Origin: Ancrocorticia populi | GTDB lineage: Bacteria; Actinomycetota; Actinomycetes; Actinomycetales; Actinomycetaceae | Direction of reading: 5' to 3' | Assembly: GCF_003123745.1 (NCBI RefSeq) | Contig: NZ_QETB01000003.1 | Span: forward strand, 310,001-374,000 | Length of the DNA stretch: 64,000 bases | Part shown: piece by piece, positions 28,067-36,315 of the stretch | How positions within the stretch are numbered: the stretch's first letter is position 1 | Layout: each line of letters opens with the position of its first letter | The notes under the pieces: model-generated | What the model saw: the letters and a program-made list of their open reading frames with translations, nothing else | Told to the model about the DNA's origin: nothing | Database searches by the model: none | Position numbers and translations under genes: made by a program

Positions 28067-29434
28067 TCAGCCCTTCTGGAGCGCGGGAGTGGAGGACCAT
28101 GCAGCAACGGCAGAGTCAACGATGTGGCCAGCTTCGCCAAGGTAGTCCTCAGGAGCGACCAGCTTCTCTGGGAGAAGATCGCTCTTGCCAGCATTCTTGG
28201 CAACCTCGCGCAGTGCATCTGCCAAAACGAGACTCTTATCGCGGGCCAGCGTGGAAGCTTCATACAGAAGATCGTGTGCATCCTCGCGGCCCAAATACTC
28301 TGCCAACTGAATCATTTGGGCCTCAGCCATAATGAGGCCCCCATCGATCTTCAGGTTTTCCTTCATCCGCTCAGGGTTTACTCGTATACCGCTGGCAATG
28401 ACGATCGCCTCATCCAATGCTGAGCCAGCAAGTGTGCCCATCGTGGGCACGGCCAGCCATTCGGCTTGCCATTCACCCGCAGCACGCTGATGGCCAGCTT
28501 CCTGCATCCTGGTGAAGACCGAGAGGAGCGCCGATGCCGTTGACGACATCCCGATGATGAGCTCAGAAGAAATCGGATTGACTTTTTGCGGCATCGTCGA
28601 CGAAGCACCGCGGTGAGGATTGTAAGGCTCGAACACCTCCCCCACTTCAGACCGTGAGTGATCCACGACGTCACGCGCCAACTTGGCAAGCGTGCCACAG
28701 ATAGTGGCACAGAAGTAGCCGTACTCCGCAAGGACGTCACGGTCCACGTGCCAAGGAACATCAGTATCTCGCAAGCCAAGCAGCTCGGCCACACGAGACC
28801 GCACCTCAATCGAATGCGGACCTTGAGCGGCATTAGTACCACCCGCCCCAAACAGCGAAATCACTCGAACACTGTTGTAAGCATGTGCGAGGCGGTCACG
28901 CTGGCGGCGAAGCTCATCAAGAATCACGGCAACGGTTGCTCCAAACGATGTTGGAACGGCCTGCTGAGCGTGCGTCCGGCCCGGCATCACTGTGTCACGG
29001 TACTTCTGGGAAATCTCAGACAGAAGGTCTCCGAGCGTCTGGAGTTGCTGATCCATGGCAGCAAGCGACCGCGACATCTGAAGTGCCTGCCCTGAATCCA
29101 TAATGTCTTGAGTAGTGGCTCCGTAGTGAACGTGCCCGTTAGGGCCGTCAGGCAAGTGCGATGATACTTGGCGAACTAGTCCGAAAATTGGGTAACCAAC
29201 GTTCTGCGCAGACTTCCAGAGTTCTTCACGGTCGATATTGTCTATACTGCAGGCGTCAAAGATCTGGCTAGCGTGATCCTCTGGGATCACTCCCGCCTCA
29301 CCTTGAGCAGTAGCTAGTGCTGCCTCAACATCGAGCCAAGCTTTGATAGTTTCTTCGTCCGAATAGATCTTGAGCTGATCCTTGTTCGCCGCAAACTGGT
29401 AAAGCATCGAGAATGGCGATTTGCTTGCAATCAT
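28067..29434 (-). CDS. PcaB/adenylosuccinate-lyase-type lyase
   Basis: A 455-residue member of the fumarase/adenylosuccinate lyase superfamily, nearest by eye to 3-carboxy-cis,cis-muconate cycloisomerase and related C-N or C-O lyases. Conserved regions are GHVHYGATTQDIMDSG (near 96-111), PGRTHAQQAVPTSFG (near 147-161) and the signature GASSTMPQKVNPI (near 270-282). It is not purine PurB, given the operon: a DASS carboxylate transporter and a DapA-type aldolase follow directly. No protocatechuate genes are near. It may release fumarate from an imported succinyl adduct, for example an aminopolycarboxylate, but this is inference. GAAAGG precedes the ATG. Two palindromic sites lie upstream. Confidence 0.83.
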   Translation of the reverse strand: MIASKSPFSMLYQFAANKDQLKIYSDEETIKAWLDVEAALATAQGEAGVIPEDHASQIFDACSIDNIDREELWKSAQNVGYPIFGLVRQVSSHLPDGPNGHVHYGATTQDIMDSGQALQMSRSLAAMDQQLQTLGDLLSEISQKYRDTVMPGRTHAQQAVPTSFGATVAVILDELRRQRDRLAHAYNSVRVISLFGAGGTNAAQGPHSIEVRSRVAELLGLRDTDVPWHVDRDVLAEYGYFCATICGTLAKLARDVVDHSRSEVGEVFEPYNPHRGASSTMPQKVNPISSELIIGMSSTASALLSVFTRMQEAGHQRAAGEWQAEWLAVPTMGTLAGSALDEAIVIASGIRVNPERMKENLKIDGGLIMAEAQMIQLAEYLGREDAHDLLYEASTLARDKSLVLADALREVAKNAGKSDLLPEKLVAPEDYLGEAGHIVDSAVAAWSSTPALQKG

Positions 29435-29473
29435 CGTAGACCTTTCAACGTTTGACAGTTATTTCCCATCTGG

Positions 29474-29491
29474 TATGGATTCGATTCCATA
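29474..29491. promoter_or_regulatory. Palindromic operator before the lyase operon, proximal
   Basis: TATGGATTCGATTCCATA, an 18-bp palindrome with one mismatched pair, 40 bp upstream of the lyase start. It shares the TGGATTCGAWTCCA core with the distal site. The central CG fits LacI-family binding. Confidence 0.65.
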
Positions 29492-29550
29492 GTGTCAGCC
29501 TAAATGCGCCACAAATTACTTGTCTATAGTTGAGCCACTCTGAATCCCTC

Positions 29551-29572
29551 AATATGGATTCGAATCCATATT
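29551..29572. promoter_or_regulatory. Palindromic operator before the lyase operon, distal
   Basis: A perfect 22-bp palindrome whose inner 18 bases are TATGGATTCGAATCCATA. Its centre is about 79 bp from that of the proximal site, near 7.5 helical turns. Confidence 0.7.
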
Positions 29573-29813
29573 ATTAGTAGAAATATGGGACCTCAGTCCC
29601 CACAGGAACGAGACGGAGACTCCTACAAAGGATGCGATTCGCACGAGTCCCGGAGAACTACGGTTGCTTTGCACGTACACCACGTGCACACTGACGCATC
29701 ACAGGACATGGCTCGCATATATGCCGAGCAACCCTTCCTAGCGCGTCAGCGTGTACGGCTAGGTCACGAACTGCCTCCCAGTCACCCAACTCGAACACTC
29801 GAAGCGGTTCCAT

Positions 29814-29827
29814 TGGCAGCGCTGTCA
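29814..29827. promoter_or_regulatory. LacI-type operator of the GH92 genes, copy 2
   Basis: TGGCAGCGCTGTCA, identical over all 14 bases to the site at 16245-16258. It lies 3 bp before a possible -10 and 101 bp before the GH92 start. Confidence 0.7.
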
Positions 29828-29928
29828 CGATAGACTCGCCATGCGCTGCACAGGCCACCCCGCCAGTACCCGCCCGGTTCGAAGCTGAAGGGCGGGAGCA
29901 ACTTCGCGGCGCGCAATCAAGGAGGATC

Positions 29929-32900
29929 ATGAGAAAACATCAATCCCCACTCAGGCGCCACCGGCGATCAGCCGGTTCTACGTTGGCCGCCACGGCACTT
30001 GCCATAACCTCCATCACGGGAGGCGGAGCAGCTACCGCACAACCTACTGCAGCAGGATCGGCGCCTGTGGCACCGGCACAAGCAGCACAACCGGCGCCAG
30101 CAGCACCCGCAGCCCAGGCAGAGGGGCTGTCCGCACTAGTCAACCCGTTCGTGGGAACGTCGAGCGAAGGCAACGCCTATCCGGGAGCAACAGCACCTTT
30201 CGGTATGGTCCAGCTCAGCCCGGACAACGCCAACTCGTATGGCAATACCTCATATAGCCCTGACAATAGGTGGGTGTGGGGATTCAGCCACCGCCACATC
30301 AATTCGGCTGGGTGCCCCGCGGCGGGCGAGATCCTGGTTGAACCCTCCGCGGCAGACTCTCCCATCACCGCCCGTGAGCAGATCGCGATGGTGGATGGCA
30401 GCGAAGCCGCACACGCCGGGTACTACACCGTTCAGCTTGAAGGTGGCGTCACGGCAGAGTTGACCACGACCGAGCGTGTTGGCGTCCATCGGTACGAGTT
30501 TGCGGATTCGGACACCGGCCACCTCTCCTTGAATGTAGGCGAAACCCTGCGGGATGCCGGCTCCAGCGAAGTCGCGTGGGTAGATGACCAGACCCTAGAA
30601 GGCTTTGTAGAAAACGGTGGATTCTGCGGCGGAACGTCCACCACAGAGAAGGTGTTTTTCAGCGCCCACTTTGACCGGCCGGCGGATTCGACGGGCACGT
30701 GGGACGGCTCGGGAACCTACACCGAAGAATCACCATCGTCCGTCTCGGACGGCGGCCAGAACGGCGCAGTCGCCACCTTTGACACCACTACTGATCAGGA
30801 CGTCGAAATCGCCGTGGGCATCTCCTTCGTGGACGTGGATGGAGCCCGAGCAAACCGCACCAGCGAGACGTCGGATGACACCCTGACGTTCGCGCAGGCC
30901 CGCGCAGCCGCAGAAGCTGGCTGGGACGATCAGCTCGGCGCTGCCACCATAACTGCCTCCAATGACGCCCGCATCATCTTCTACACGCAGCTCTACAAGG
31001 CGCTGCTCTCCCCTACGATCGGCTCGGACGTGGATGGCCGTTATCGAGGGATGGATAAGGCTGTCCACACCGCGGAGGGATGGACGTACCATCAGACGTT
31101 CTCGTTGTGGGACACCTACCGGACGCAGGCTACCTTGCATGCCCTAGTGGCCCGCGATCATGCCACGGACATCGTCCGGTCTATGTATCAGCAACGTGTG
31201 GAAGGCGGTTGGTTCCCTCGATGGTCGCTCGGCTCGATCGAAACGAATATTATGGCGGGTGACCCAGCCTCTGCTTGGGTAGCCGAAAACTTCACCATGG
31301 GCACTGTCCCTGACGATATTGCCGATCCGATGTGGGATTACCTCGTCGAGAATGCAACCACGCCAACACCGGGAGATGTAGCGTCGGTGGGCCGCCAGAG
31401 CGCCGATTTCTACAACCAGAACCACCACATCCCGTTCTACTTTGAGAACGAGCCGGGGCTCGGTCAAGAGTATGAGGAATACCGTCACGGCGGATCCTCC
31501 TCAATGGAGTTCGCCATCTCAGACGCGGCCATAGGAGCCGCGGCCCAGCGCAGTGGGCGCCCCGAAGCTGCCGAGTTCCTCGAGCGCGGCCAGTGGTGGC
31601 GTACCCTCTGGAACCCGGATGTTGAGCTTTCCGGCGATTATCAGGGCATCGTCAACGCCGTGTTCCCTGATGGATCCTTCAACGTTCGCTCCAATGAGAA
31701 GGATGACGTCACCAAGTCCGGATTCCACGAGGGCACCCAGTGGCAATACCAGTGGATGGCCAGTCAGGACTATGCCGGCTTACAAGAAGTCATGGGCGGA
31801 ACGGACGAATTCCTCGATCGCCTCGATTACTACTTCGATATGCCAGCGCTCCTAGAGAATCCTGGCCAGTCCCCCAGCCATTGGGCGAAGGGCGGATCCG
31901 ATTACTATTCGAGCATTGGCTACAATCCCGGCAATGAGCCCACGATTATGAATCCGTGGCTCTACAGTTCGGCGGGCCACCCCGCTTACGTCAATGACGT
32001 CCTAGCTTCCAACCTCAACCGCTTCCCCAATACTCCGGGCGGCGGAGTTGGCAACGACGATCTAGGAACGATGGCTTCTTGGTACGTCATGGCTACGCTC
32101 GGCTTCGAGCCCGTTGTGCCGGGTTCGGGAATGATGGCGCTCAATTCGCCCCGGGTCGAGGCCGCTTCGCTACGGCTCGGGCCGGACGCGGATTCCCCTG
32201 TTCTCCAGATCAACGCTTCCGGTTCGCATGAATCGATGCCGCGATACATCGAGTCCGTCGCGGTCAACGGCACCGATCACTCAGCCACGTGGTTCGACGT
32301 AGAGGACATCCTGAGCGGAGGCACCTTGGACTTCACCCTCACGCAGGATCGCGACACCCCGTGGGGCACCAGCCGCGCCGATCGGCTCCCCAGCGTGTCC
32401 GATCCCGTACAGGTCAAGGCTTCGGCCACGGCGGGCTCACCCGAGTTTCAGTCCGGGGTTGAAACAACAAACGTTGTAGGAAAGGTTGAGTTCGAGGAGT
32501 TGACGAAGATCGCCGACGACGCCGTCACCTTCCCCACCGTTTCGGCCACCTTCACCGCAGATGGAACAGAATATGAAGCTCAGCCCGAAGCCACTGATAA
32601 TGGCTGGGAGTTCAGCGTGACGGCTGAGTTCGCCAAAGCAGGGAATCTGTCCGGGACGCTCAGCGTGTCCGCTGGTGAAGACACCCCCAAGTTCGCACCA
32701 GAGACATTCGAGCCGGTCAGCGTTGAGGTGCCAGTCAAGGTGTTGGGTGCGGATCCGACCGACGATCCAAGTGAACCCGGCACCGATCCCTCGGATAACC
32801 CAAGTGATGGCGGATCGGGTGAACCCGGTACCGGCCCAAGCACATCAGCACCCGATCCGAGTGAATCGGGTGGCACTGTCGGCGCCGGTGACGCCGGCGG

Positions 32901-33039
32901 ATCAGGCAATGCTGACGGCTCGGGTGGAGATGCTGGCTTGCCCAACACCGGTGCCAAGGTGGCGGGCATAGTTGCCGCTGCACTTCTGCTCACGGCAGCA
33001 GGCACCGTTTTGGTGGCGCGCCGGCGCAAGCAGAACTAG
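29929..33039 (+). CDS. Wall-anchored GH92 alpha-mannosidase
   Basis: A 1036-residue secreted GH92 enzyme. The signal peptide is MRKHQSPLRRHRRSAGSTLA... followed by an Ala/Pro-rich stretch to about residue 64. The GH92 core runs about 70-825 (NPFVGT, AYPGATAPFGMVQLSPD, TFSLWDTYRTQ, GNDDLGTMASWYVMATLG). Here the general acid is kept, Glu670 in GNEPTIMNPW, so ordinary exo-alpha-mannosidase action is expected, unlike the Gln635 protein. A beta-sandwich (about 830-940) and an Asp/Pro/Ser/Gly-rich wall spanner lead to LPNTG, a hydrophobic helix and RRRKQN, a sortase signal. AAGGAGG precedes the ATG. It shares its operator with GH92-PAP2, so the two probably work together on the same mannan. Bond specificity cannot be read directly. 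Confidence 0.93.
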   Translation: MRKHQSPLRRHRRSAGSTLAATALAITSITGGGAATAQPTAAGSAPVAPAQAAQPAPAAPAAQAEGLSALVNPFVGTSSEGNAYPGATAPFGMVQLSPDNANSYGNTSYSPDNRWVWGFSHRHINSAGCPAAGEILVEPSAADSPITAREQIAMVDGSEAAHAGYYTVQLEGGVTAELTTTERVGVHRYEFADSDTGHLSLNVGETLRDAGSSEVAWVDDQTLEGFVENGGFCGGTSTTEKVFFSAHFDRPADSTGTWDGSGTYTEESPSSVSDGGQNGAVATFDTTTDQDVEIAVGISFVDVDGARANRTSETSDDTLTFAQARAAAEAGWDDQLGAATITASNDARIIFYTQLYKALLSPTIGSDVDGRYRGMDKAVHTAEGWTYHQTFSLWDTYRTQATLHALVARDHATDIVRSMYQQRVEGGWFPRWSLGSIETNIMAGDPASAWVAENFTMGTVPDDIADPMWDYLVENATTPTPGDVASVGRQSADFYNQNHHIPFYFENEPGLGQEYEEYRHGGSSSMEFAISDAAIGAAAQRSGRPEAAEFLERGQWWRTLWNPDVELSGDYQGIVNAVFPDGSFNVRSNEKDDVTKSGFHEGTQWQYQWMASQDYAGLQEVMGGTDEFLDRLDYYFDMPALLENPGQSPSHWAKGGSDYYSSIGYNPGNEPTIMNPWLYSSAGHPAYVNDVLASNLNRFPNTPGGGVGNDDLGTMASWYVMATLGFEPVVPGSGMMALNSPRVEAASLRLGPDADSPVLQINASGSHESMPRYIESVAVNGTDHSATWFDVEDILSGGTLDFTLTQDRDTPWGTSRADRLPSVSDPVQVKASATAGSPEFQSGVETTNVVGKVEFEELTKIADDAVTFPTVSATFTADGTEYEAQPEATDNGWEFSVTAEFAKAGNLSGTLSVSAGEDTPKFAPETFEPVSVEVPVKVLGADPTDDPSEPGTDPSDNPSDGGSGEPGTGPSTSAPDPSESGGTVGAGDAGGSGNADGSGGDAGLPNTGAKVAGIVAAALLLTAAGTVLVARRRKQN

Positions 33040-33066
33040 CCGCTGCTAGAAGCTCTAGCTAACGCT

Positions 33067-33136
33067 GAGAGCACCCTTTCTACCGCGAGCGCTACGGCTC
33101 TTCTCCCGTGGCCCTCAAGGCAGAAGAGGTGCTCTC
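33067..33136. terminator. Complex hairpin after the second GH92 gene
   Basis: GAGAGCACC (33067-33075) pairs with GGTGCTCTC (33128-33136). An alternative stem pairs CTCTTCT (33098-33104) with AGAAGAG (33122-33128). It lies 28 bp after the GH92 stop. It is most simply a terminator; the two exclusive pairings are only suggestive. Confidence 0.4.
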
Positions 33137-33247
33137 GGTACGCCTGATATGTACGCATTAAACCTGGTACATGGAGGTCGGCTGAGGTATGCAGATATAG
33201 ACGCTCGGTGTATTTTTTGGCATACCCTAAGGAGTGGCACGCTCCCC

Positions 33248-33278
33248 TTGCGGGGACTGCCCCACGCCGTGCTAGTAT
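33248..33278 (+). promoter_or_regulatory. Possible promoter of the ABC-F transcript
   Basis: -35 TTGCGG at 33248-33253 and -10 TAGTAT at 33273-33278, with a 19-bp spacer. It would start a transcript near 33285, in front of or inside the short leader ORF. Confidence 0.35.
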
Positions 33279-33315
33279 GTCCAGCGTGTATCGCATGATG
33301 TTGCTTTTCCTTTAA
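33277..33315 (+). CDS. Possible leader peptide of the ABC-F gene
   Basis: A short open frame reading MSSVYRMMLLFL and stop. In-frame starts also exist at GTG 33286 (9 codons) and ATG 33295 (MMLLFL, 6 codons). No Shine-Dalgarno sequence is visible, so it would be leaderless or nearly so, which actinobacteria allow. If the promoter at 33248-33278 is right, only the two shorter forms can be made. Hydrophobic mini-ORFs like this act as drug-sensing stall sites before some ABC-F and methylase genes. That is inference here. Confidence 0.3.
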   Translation: MSSVYRMMLLFL

Positions 33316-33658
33316 GGCTCACTCCGCCTGAGACGCCCCCCCTGCACCCAATGTGCAGATGGACCGCTCGTTGAGCGCCGCTCCGAGCTAGGGCCACGGT
33401 GAACCTATTTATTCGCGCACAAGTTTCCTTGTCACGATTCTGTTTTTATTCTTCCCATACCTGAGTGCCATACGCTCGTGTGCCACGAAAGCTAGCTACA
33501 TTCGGCTTCAGGATTCACTCAGTTGTCCCAGATGAGGGCTACACCCCTCACGCAAAACAACAGAGCGAATGCTGAGAGGAAAGCGCCGGTCAATGACCAC
33601 AAGGTGGCTGAGGGACAACAAAGACAGTAACTTGCGCGCACTTTTCGAAGGAAAATCA

Positions 33659-35266
33659 GTGCCACGCACACCCCATATTCAACTAACAGCTACATCGATC
33701 TCCATGACCCGCGGAACTACCCGCGTGCTTCATGACGTTAATCTGACGGTGCGGGAGGGATCGAGGATTGGCGTCGTCGGCGAAAATGGCCGCGGAAAGT
33801 CCACCCTTCTCCACGTACTTGCCAGAAAACTCAGCCCCGACGAGGGCACGGTCCAGCGAATCGGCGCCCTCGGGATGGCCGAACAAGAAATGAGTACGGA
33901 GGATCAGCGAACGGTCGGGCAAGCCGTCGCCGATTCGATCGCAGATTCCCTGACCGCGCTGGCAGATCTTGACGCGGCGGGCGAGGCGTTGGCGGACGGC
34001 CAGCCCGGTGCCGACGCCTGGTTCGCACGCGCACTTGAGCAGGCCACCGCACTGGATGCGTGGGACGCCGAGCGGCGGATCCGCGTGGCGCTGGAGGCTT
34101 TACGGGCGGAGCCCGATTGGTCGCGGCCTCTCGCCGAGCTCTCGGTTGGCCAGAGGTATCGTGTTCGCCTCGCATGCCTACTAGGCAGTGAAGACGATTT
34201 CCTCCTCCTAGACGAACCGACGAACCACTTGGACTCTAGCGGGCTCGAATTCCTCACGTCAGCCATCAAAGAGCGCGAGGGCGGTGTGGTAATCGTGAGC
34301 CACGATCGGGCGCTGCTCGCTGACGTGGTGGAGCAGACCATCGATCTGGATCCCACCCCGGACGGGACCGCACGCGTATACGGCGGCGGCTATGCAGGAT
34401 ACCGGGAGGGACGGCGGGCCGAACGCGAACGCTGGGAGCAGGACTATGCGCGGCAACAAGAGGAGCGCACGAAACTCAAGGGCGATCTGAGCGAGGCCCA
34501 GAACCGGCTCGTCTCTGGATGGCGGCCAGATAAAGGCACAGGTAAGCACACACGGGCCACGCGTGCACCGGGACTTGTCCAAAGTGTGAAGCGGCGTCAA
34601 GAGGCGCTCGAGGCCCACGCGGTCACCGTCCCAGAGCCTCCTCTTGAGCTGAGGTTTCCCAAGCTCGGCGCACGCGCTGGGGCCACTCTGCTCGTGGCCG
34701 AGGGCGTCCGGTTCGGAGGGCGGCTTGATGAGCCGGTCACCATGGATATCGAGGGTAGCTCGAAGATACTGGTGACCGGCCCCAATGGAATCGGGAAGTC
34801 CACCCTTTTGGGAATTCTTGCGGGAGATCTCGAGCCGAGTGAGGGCCGAGTGCGGCCCACCGAGGCGGCGAGGATCGGCTTCTTGCACCAAGAGTCCACG
34901 CTGCCGCTCGAAAAGCGGGCGGCTGAAGTGTTCAAGGATCACGTGAATCGGCTGGTTTCTGGGCGCCGTCTGGCTGCGGGCGAGGCGCTTAGTCTCGGTT
35001 CGCTCGGGTTGCTCAAGCGGGATGAGGCGAGCAAGCGGATCGGCGAACTCTCGCTGGGACAGCGCCGCCGGCTTGACCTCGCGATGGTTCTGGCCGAGCG
35101 GCCGAACGTCCTGCTTCTAGACGAACCGACGAATCAGCTCTCGATCGCCTTGGTGGACGAACTGACGGAGGCGCTGGAGGCTACCAGCACGGCAGTGGTC
35201 CTTTCCACGCACGATCGCAAGCTCTTGCGGGACCTCGGGGATTGGCAGGCGGTTTCGTTGGGGTGA
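33659..35266 (+). CDS. ABC-F ATPase, probable ribosome-protection type
   Basis: A 535-residue soluble protein with two ABC ATPase domains and no membrane segments. Domain 1: Walker A GENGRGKST, signature LSVGQRYRVRL, Walker B FLLLDEPTNHLD. Domain 2: Walker A GPNGIGKST, signature LSLGQRRRLDL, Walker B VLLLDEPTNQLS. The charged linker between them (about residues 240-320, EGRRAERERWEQDYARQQEER) is the part that reaches into the ribosome in this family. The start is GTG with GAAGGA six bases upstream; a longer open frame from 33569 lacks a ribosome site. Family members protect ribosomes from antibiotics or tune translation. The long leader suggests inducible expression, hence the resistance guess. 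Confidence 0.87.
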   Translation: MPRTPHIQLTATSISMTRGTTRVLHDVNLTVREGSRIGVVGENGRGKSTLLHVLARKLSPDEGTVQRIGALGMAEQEMSTEDQRTVGQAVADSIADSLTALADLDAAGEALADGQPGADAWFARALEQATALDAWDAERRIRVALEALRAEPDWSRPLAELSVGQRYRVRLACLLGSEDDFLLLDEPTNHLDSSGLEFLTSAIKEREGGVVIVSHDRALLADVVEQTIDLDPTPDGTARVYGGGYAGYREGRRAERERWEQDYARQQEERTKLKGDLSEAQNRLVSGWRPDKGTGKHTRATRAPGLVQSVKRRQEALEAHAVTVPEPPLELRFPKLGARAGATLLVAEGVRFGGRLDEPVTMDIEGSSKILVTGPNGIGKSTLLGILAGDLEPSEGRVRPTEAARIGFLHQESTLPLEKRAAEVFKDHVNRLVSGRRLAAGEALSLGSLGLLKRDEASKRIGELSLGQRRRLDLAMVLAERPNVLLLDEPTNQLSIALVDELTEALEATSTAVVLSTHDRKLLRDLGDWQAVSLG

Positions 35267-35378
35267 AGTGTCTGGCGGTGGGCGAGGCGTTTTTGGTGCG
35301 AACAGGCCCGCACCATGGCACCTCGTCGGCTATGCACTTAGAGTGGGAGGTAACGACCAGTCCAAGGAGTTCAACCAC

Positions 35379-36311
35379 ATGAAGACCTTCACCCTCCCCG
35401 GCACCTCCCTCACGGTCCCCAGCGTGATCAGTGGAATGATGCGGGTCCAAGATCTGTCGGACGCCAAGGTCCGCGATCTCTATGAAACGGCCCGTGAGTG
35501 CGGCATCGATTTCTTCGATCACGCGGACATCTACGGCACCCCGATTCACGCCTGCGAGGCCCGCTTCGCCGAAGCCCTCCGCCTCTCCCCCGCGGAGCGC
35601 TCCGAGATCACGATCCAGACCAAGGCAGGAATTGTCCCCTCCGGCCCTTACTTCGATTTCTCCTATGATCACATCATCGAATCGGTGAACGGTTCGCTCG
35701 AGGCTCTCAACACGGATTACATCGATATCCTCCTGCTCCACCGTCCAGACATTCTGGTGGAGCCCGAGGAAGTAGCGCGCGCATTCTCAGAGCTAGCGGC
35801 GGCGGGCAAGGTCCGCAACTTCGGCGTCTCGAACCAGACGCCGGGGCAGATCGAGCTTCTCAAGAGGTTCGTGAAGCAGCCGCTGATCGTCAACCAGCTC
35901 CAGCTTTCCCCGACGCATGCCGAGATGATGGCTCAGGGCGCCGCGATGAATATGCCCCGCCTCAACCAATCCGCCAGCTACGATCTGGGTATCCTTGATT
36001 ACTGCCGCCTAAATGACGTCACGATTCAGGCATGGTCCCCGTTCCAGAGCGACCTCGGCAAGGGAACCTATTTCGAGAATCCCGATTACCCAGAGCTGAA
36101 CGAGGTGCTCAACAAACTCGCCAACTCCCACGGCGTGAAGTCTGAAACAATCGCCACGGCATGGATCCTGCGCCATCCGGCAAATATGCAGGTCATCGCG
36201 GGCACCATGAATCCGGATCGCCTTCGCGCGATCGCGGCCGGAGCTGACATCAACCTCACCCGCGCTGAGTGGTACCAGATCTATCGCGCCGCCGGTTACA
36301 CCGTGCCGTAA
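35379..36311 (+). CDS. Aldo/keto reductase, YdhF-like
   Basis: A 310-residue NADPH-dependent aldo/keto reductase, a single TIM barrel. The catalytic tetrad is visible: Asp and Tyr in DFFDHADIYG (near 44-53), Lys in IQTKAG (near 86) and His in LLLHRPD (near 122). The cofactor end reads WSPFQSDLGKG and AWILRHPANMQVIAGTMNPDRL, as in the YdhF branch. The start ATG follows AAGGAG by nine bases; the frame is open further upstream to 35268 but without a ribosome site. The physiological substrate is unknown. It ends 4 bp from the convergent HNH nuclease gene. Confidence 0.9.
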   Translation: MKTFTLPGTSLTVPSVISGMMRVQDLSDAKVRDLYETARECGIDFFDHADIYGTPIHACEARFAEALRLSPAERSEITIQTKAGIVPSGPYFDFSYDHIIESVNGSLEALNTDYIDILLLHRPDILVEPEEVARAFSELAAAGKVRNFGVSNQTPGQIELLKRFVKQPLIVNQLQLSPTHAEMMAQGAAMNMPRLNQSASYDLGILDYCRLNDVTIQAWSPFQSDLGKGTYFENPDYPELNEVLNKLANSHGVKSETIATAWILRHPANMQVIAGTMNPDRLRAIAAGADINLTRAEWYQIYRAAGYTVP

Positions 36312-36315
36312 AGCC

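Larger units (their letters stand above)
29435..29928. other. 494-bp divergent gap between lyase operon and second GH92
   Basis: No gene is supported. The half near the lyase holds the two TGGATTCGAATCCA-type palindromes. The half near the GH92 gene holds the LacI-type site 29814-29827, a possible -10 TAGACT at 29831-29836 and an AAGGAGG ribosome site just before 29929. Nothing recognisable lies between 29585 and 29800. Confidence 0.6.
33040..33658. other. 619-bp leader region before the ABC-F gene
   Basis: Contains a complex hairpin after the GH92 gene (33067-33136), a possible promoter (33248-33278), a possible short leader ORF (33277-33315) and then about 340 bp of untranslated leader. 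Smaller stems are visible, such as CTGCAC-CCAAT-GTGCAG (33350-33366) and CACAAG/CTTGT (about 33419-33433), the latter followed by a TGTTTTTATT run. A long structured leader ahead of an ABC-F gene fits attenuation control. Confidence 0.5.

Noticed and set aside
28067-29434. PurB (adenylosuccinate lyase) as the identity of the lyase
   Set aside because: The operon partners are a carboxylate transporter and an aldolase, and the sequence is nearer the PcaB branch, so a purine role is unlikely.
29585-29930. Open frames on both strands in the gap before the second GH92 gene
   Set aside because: They cover the operator and promoter of the GH92 gene, lack ribosome sites and look random in composition.
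33036-33296. Minus-strand open frame of 86 codons after the second GH92 gene
   Set aside because: It overlaps a hairpin and the likely ABC-F promoter, has no ribosome site and has no protein-like pattern.
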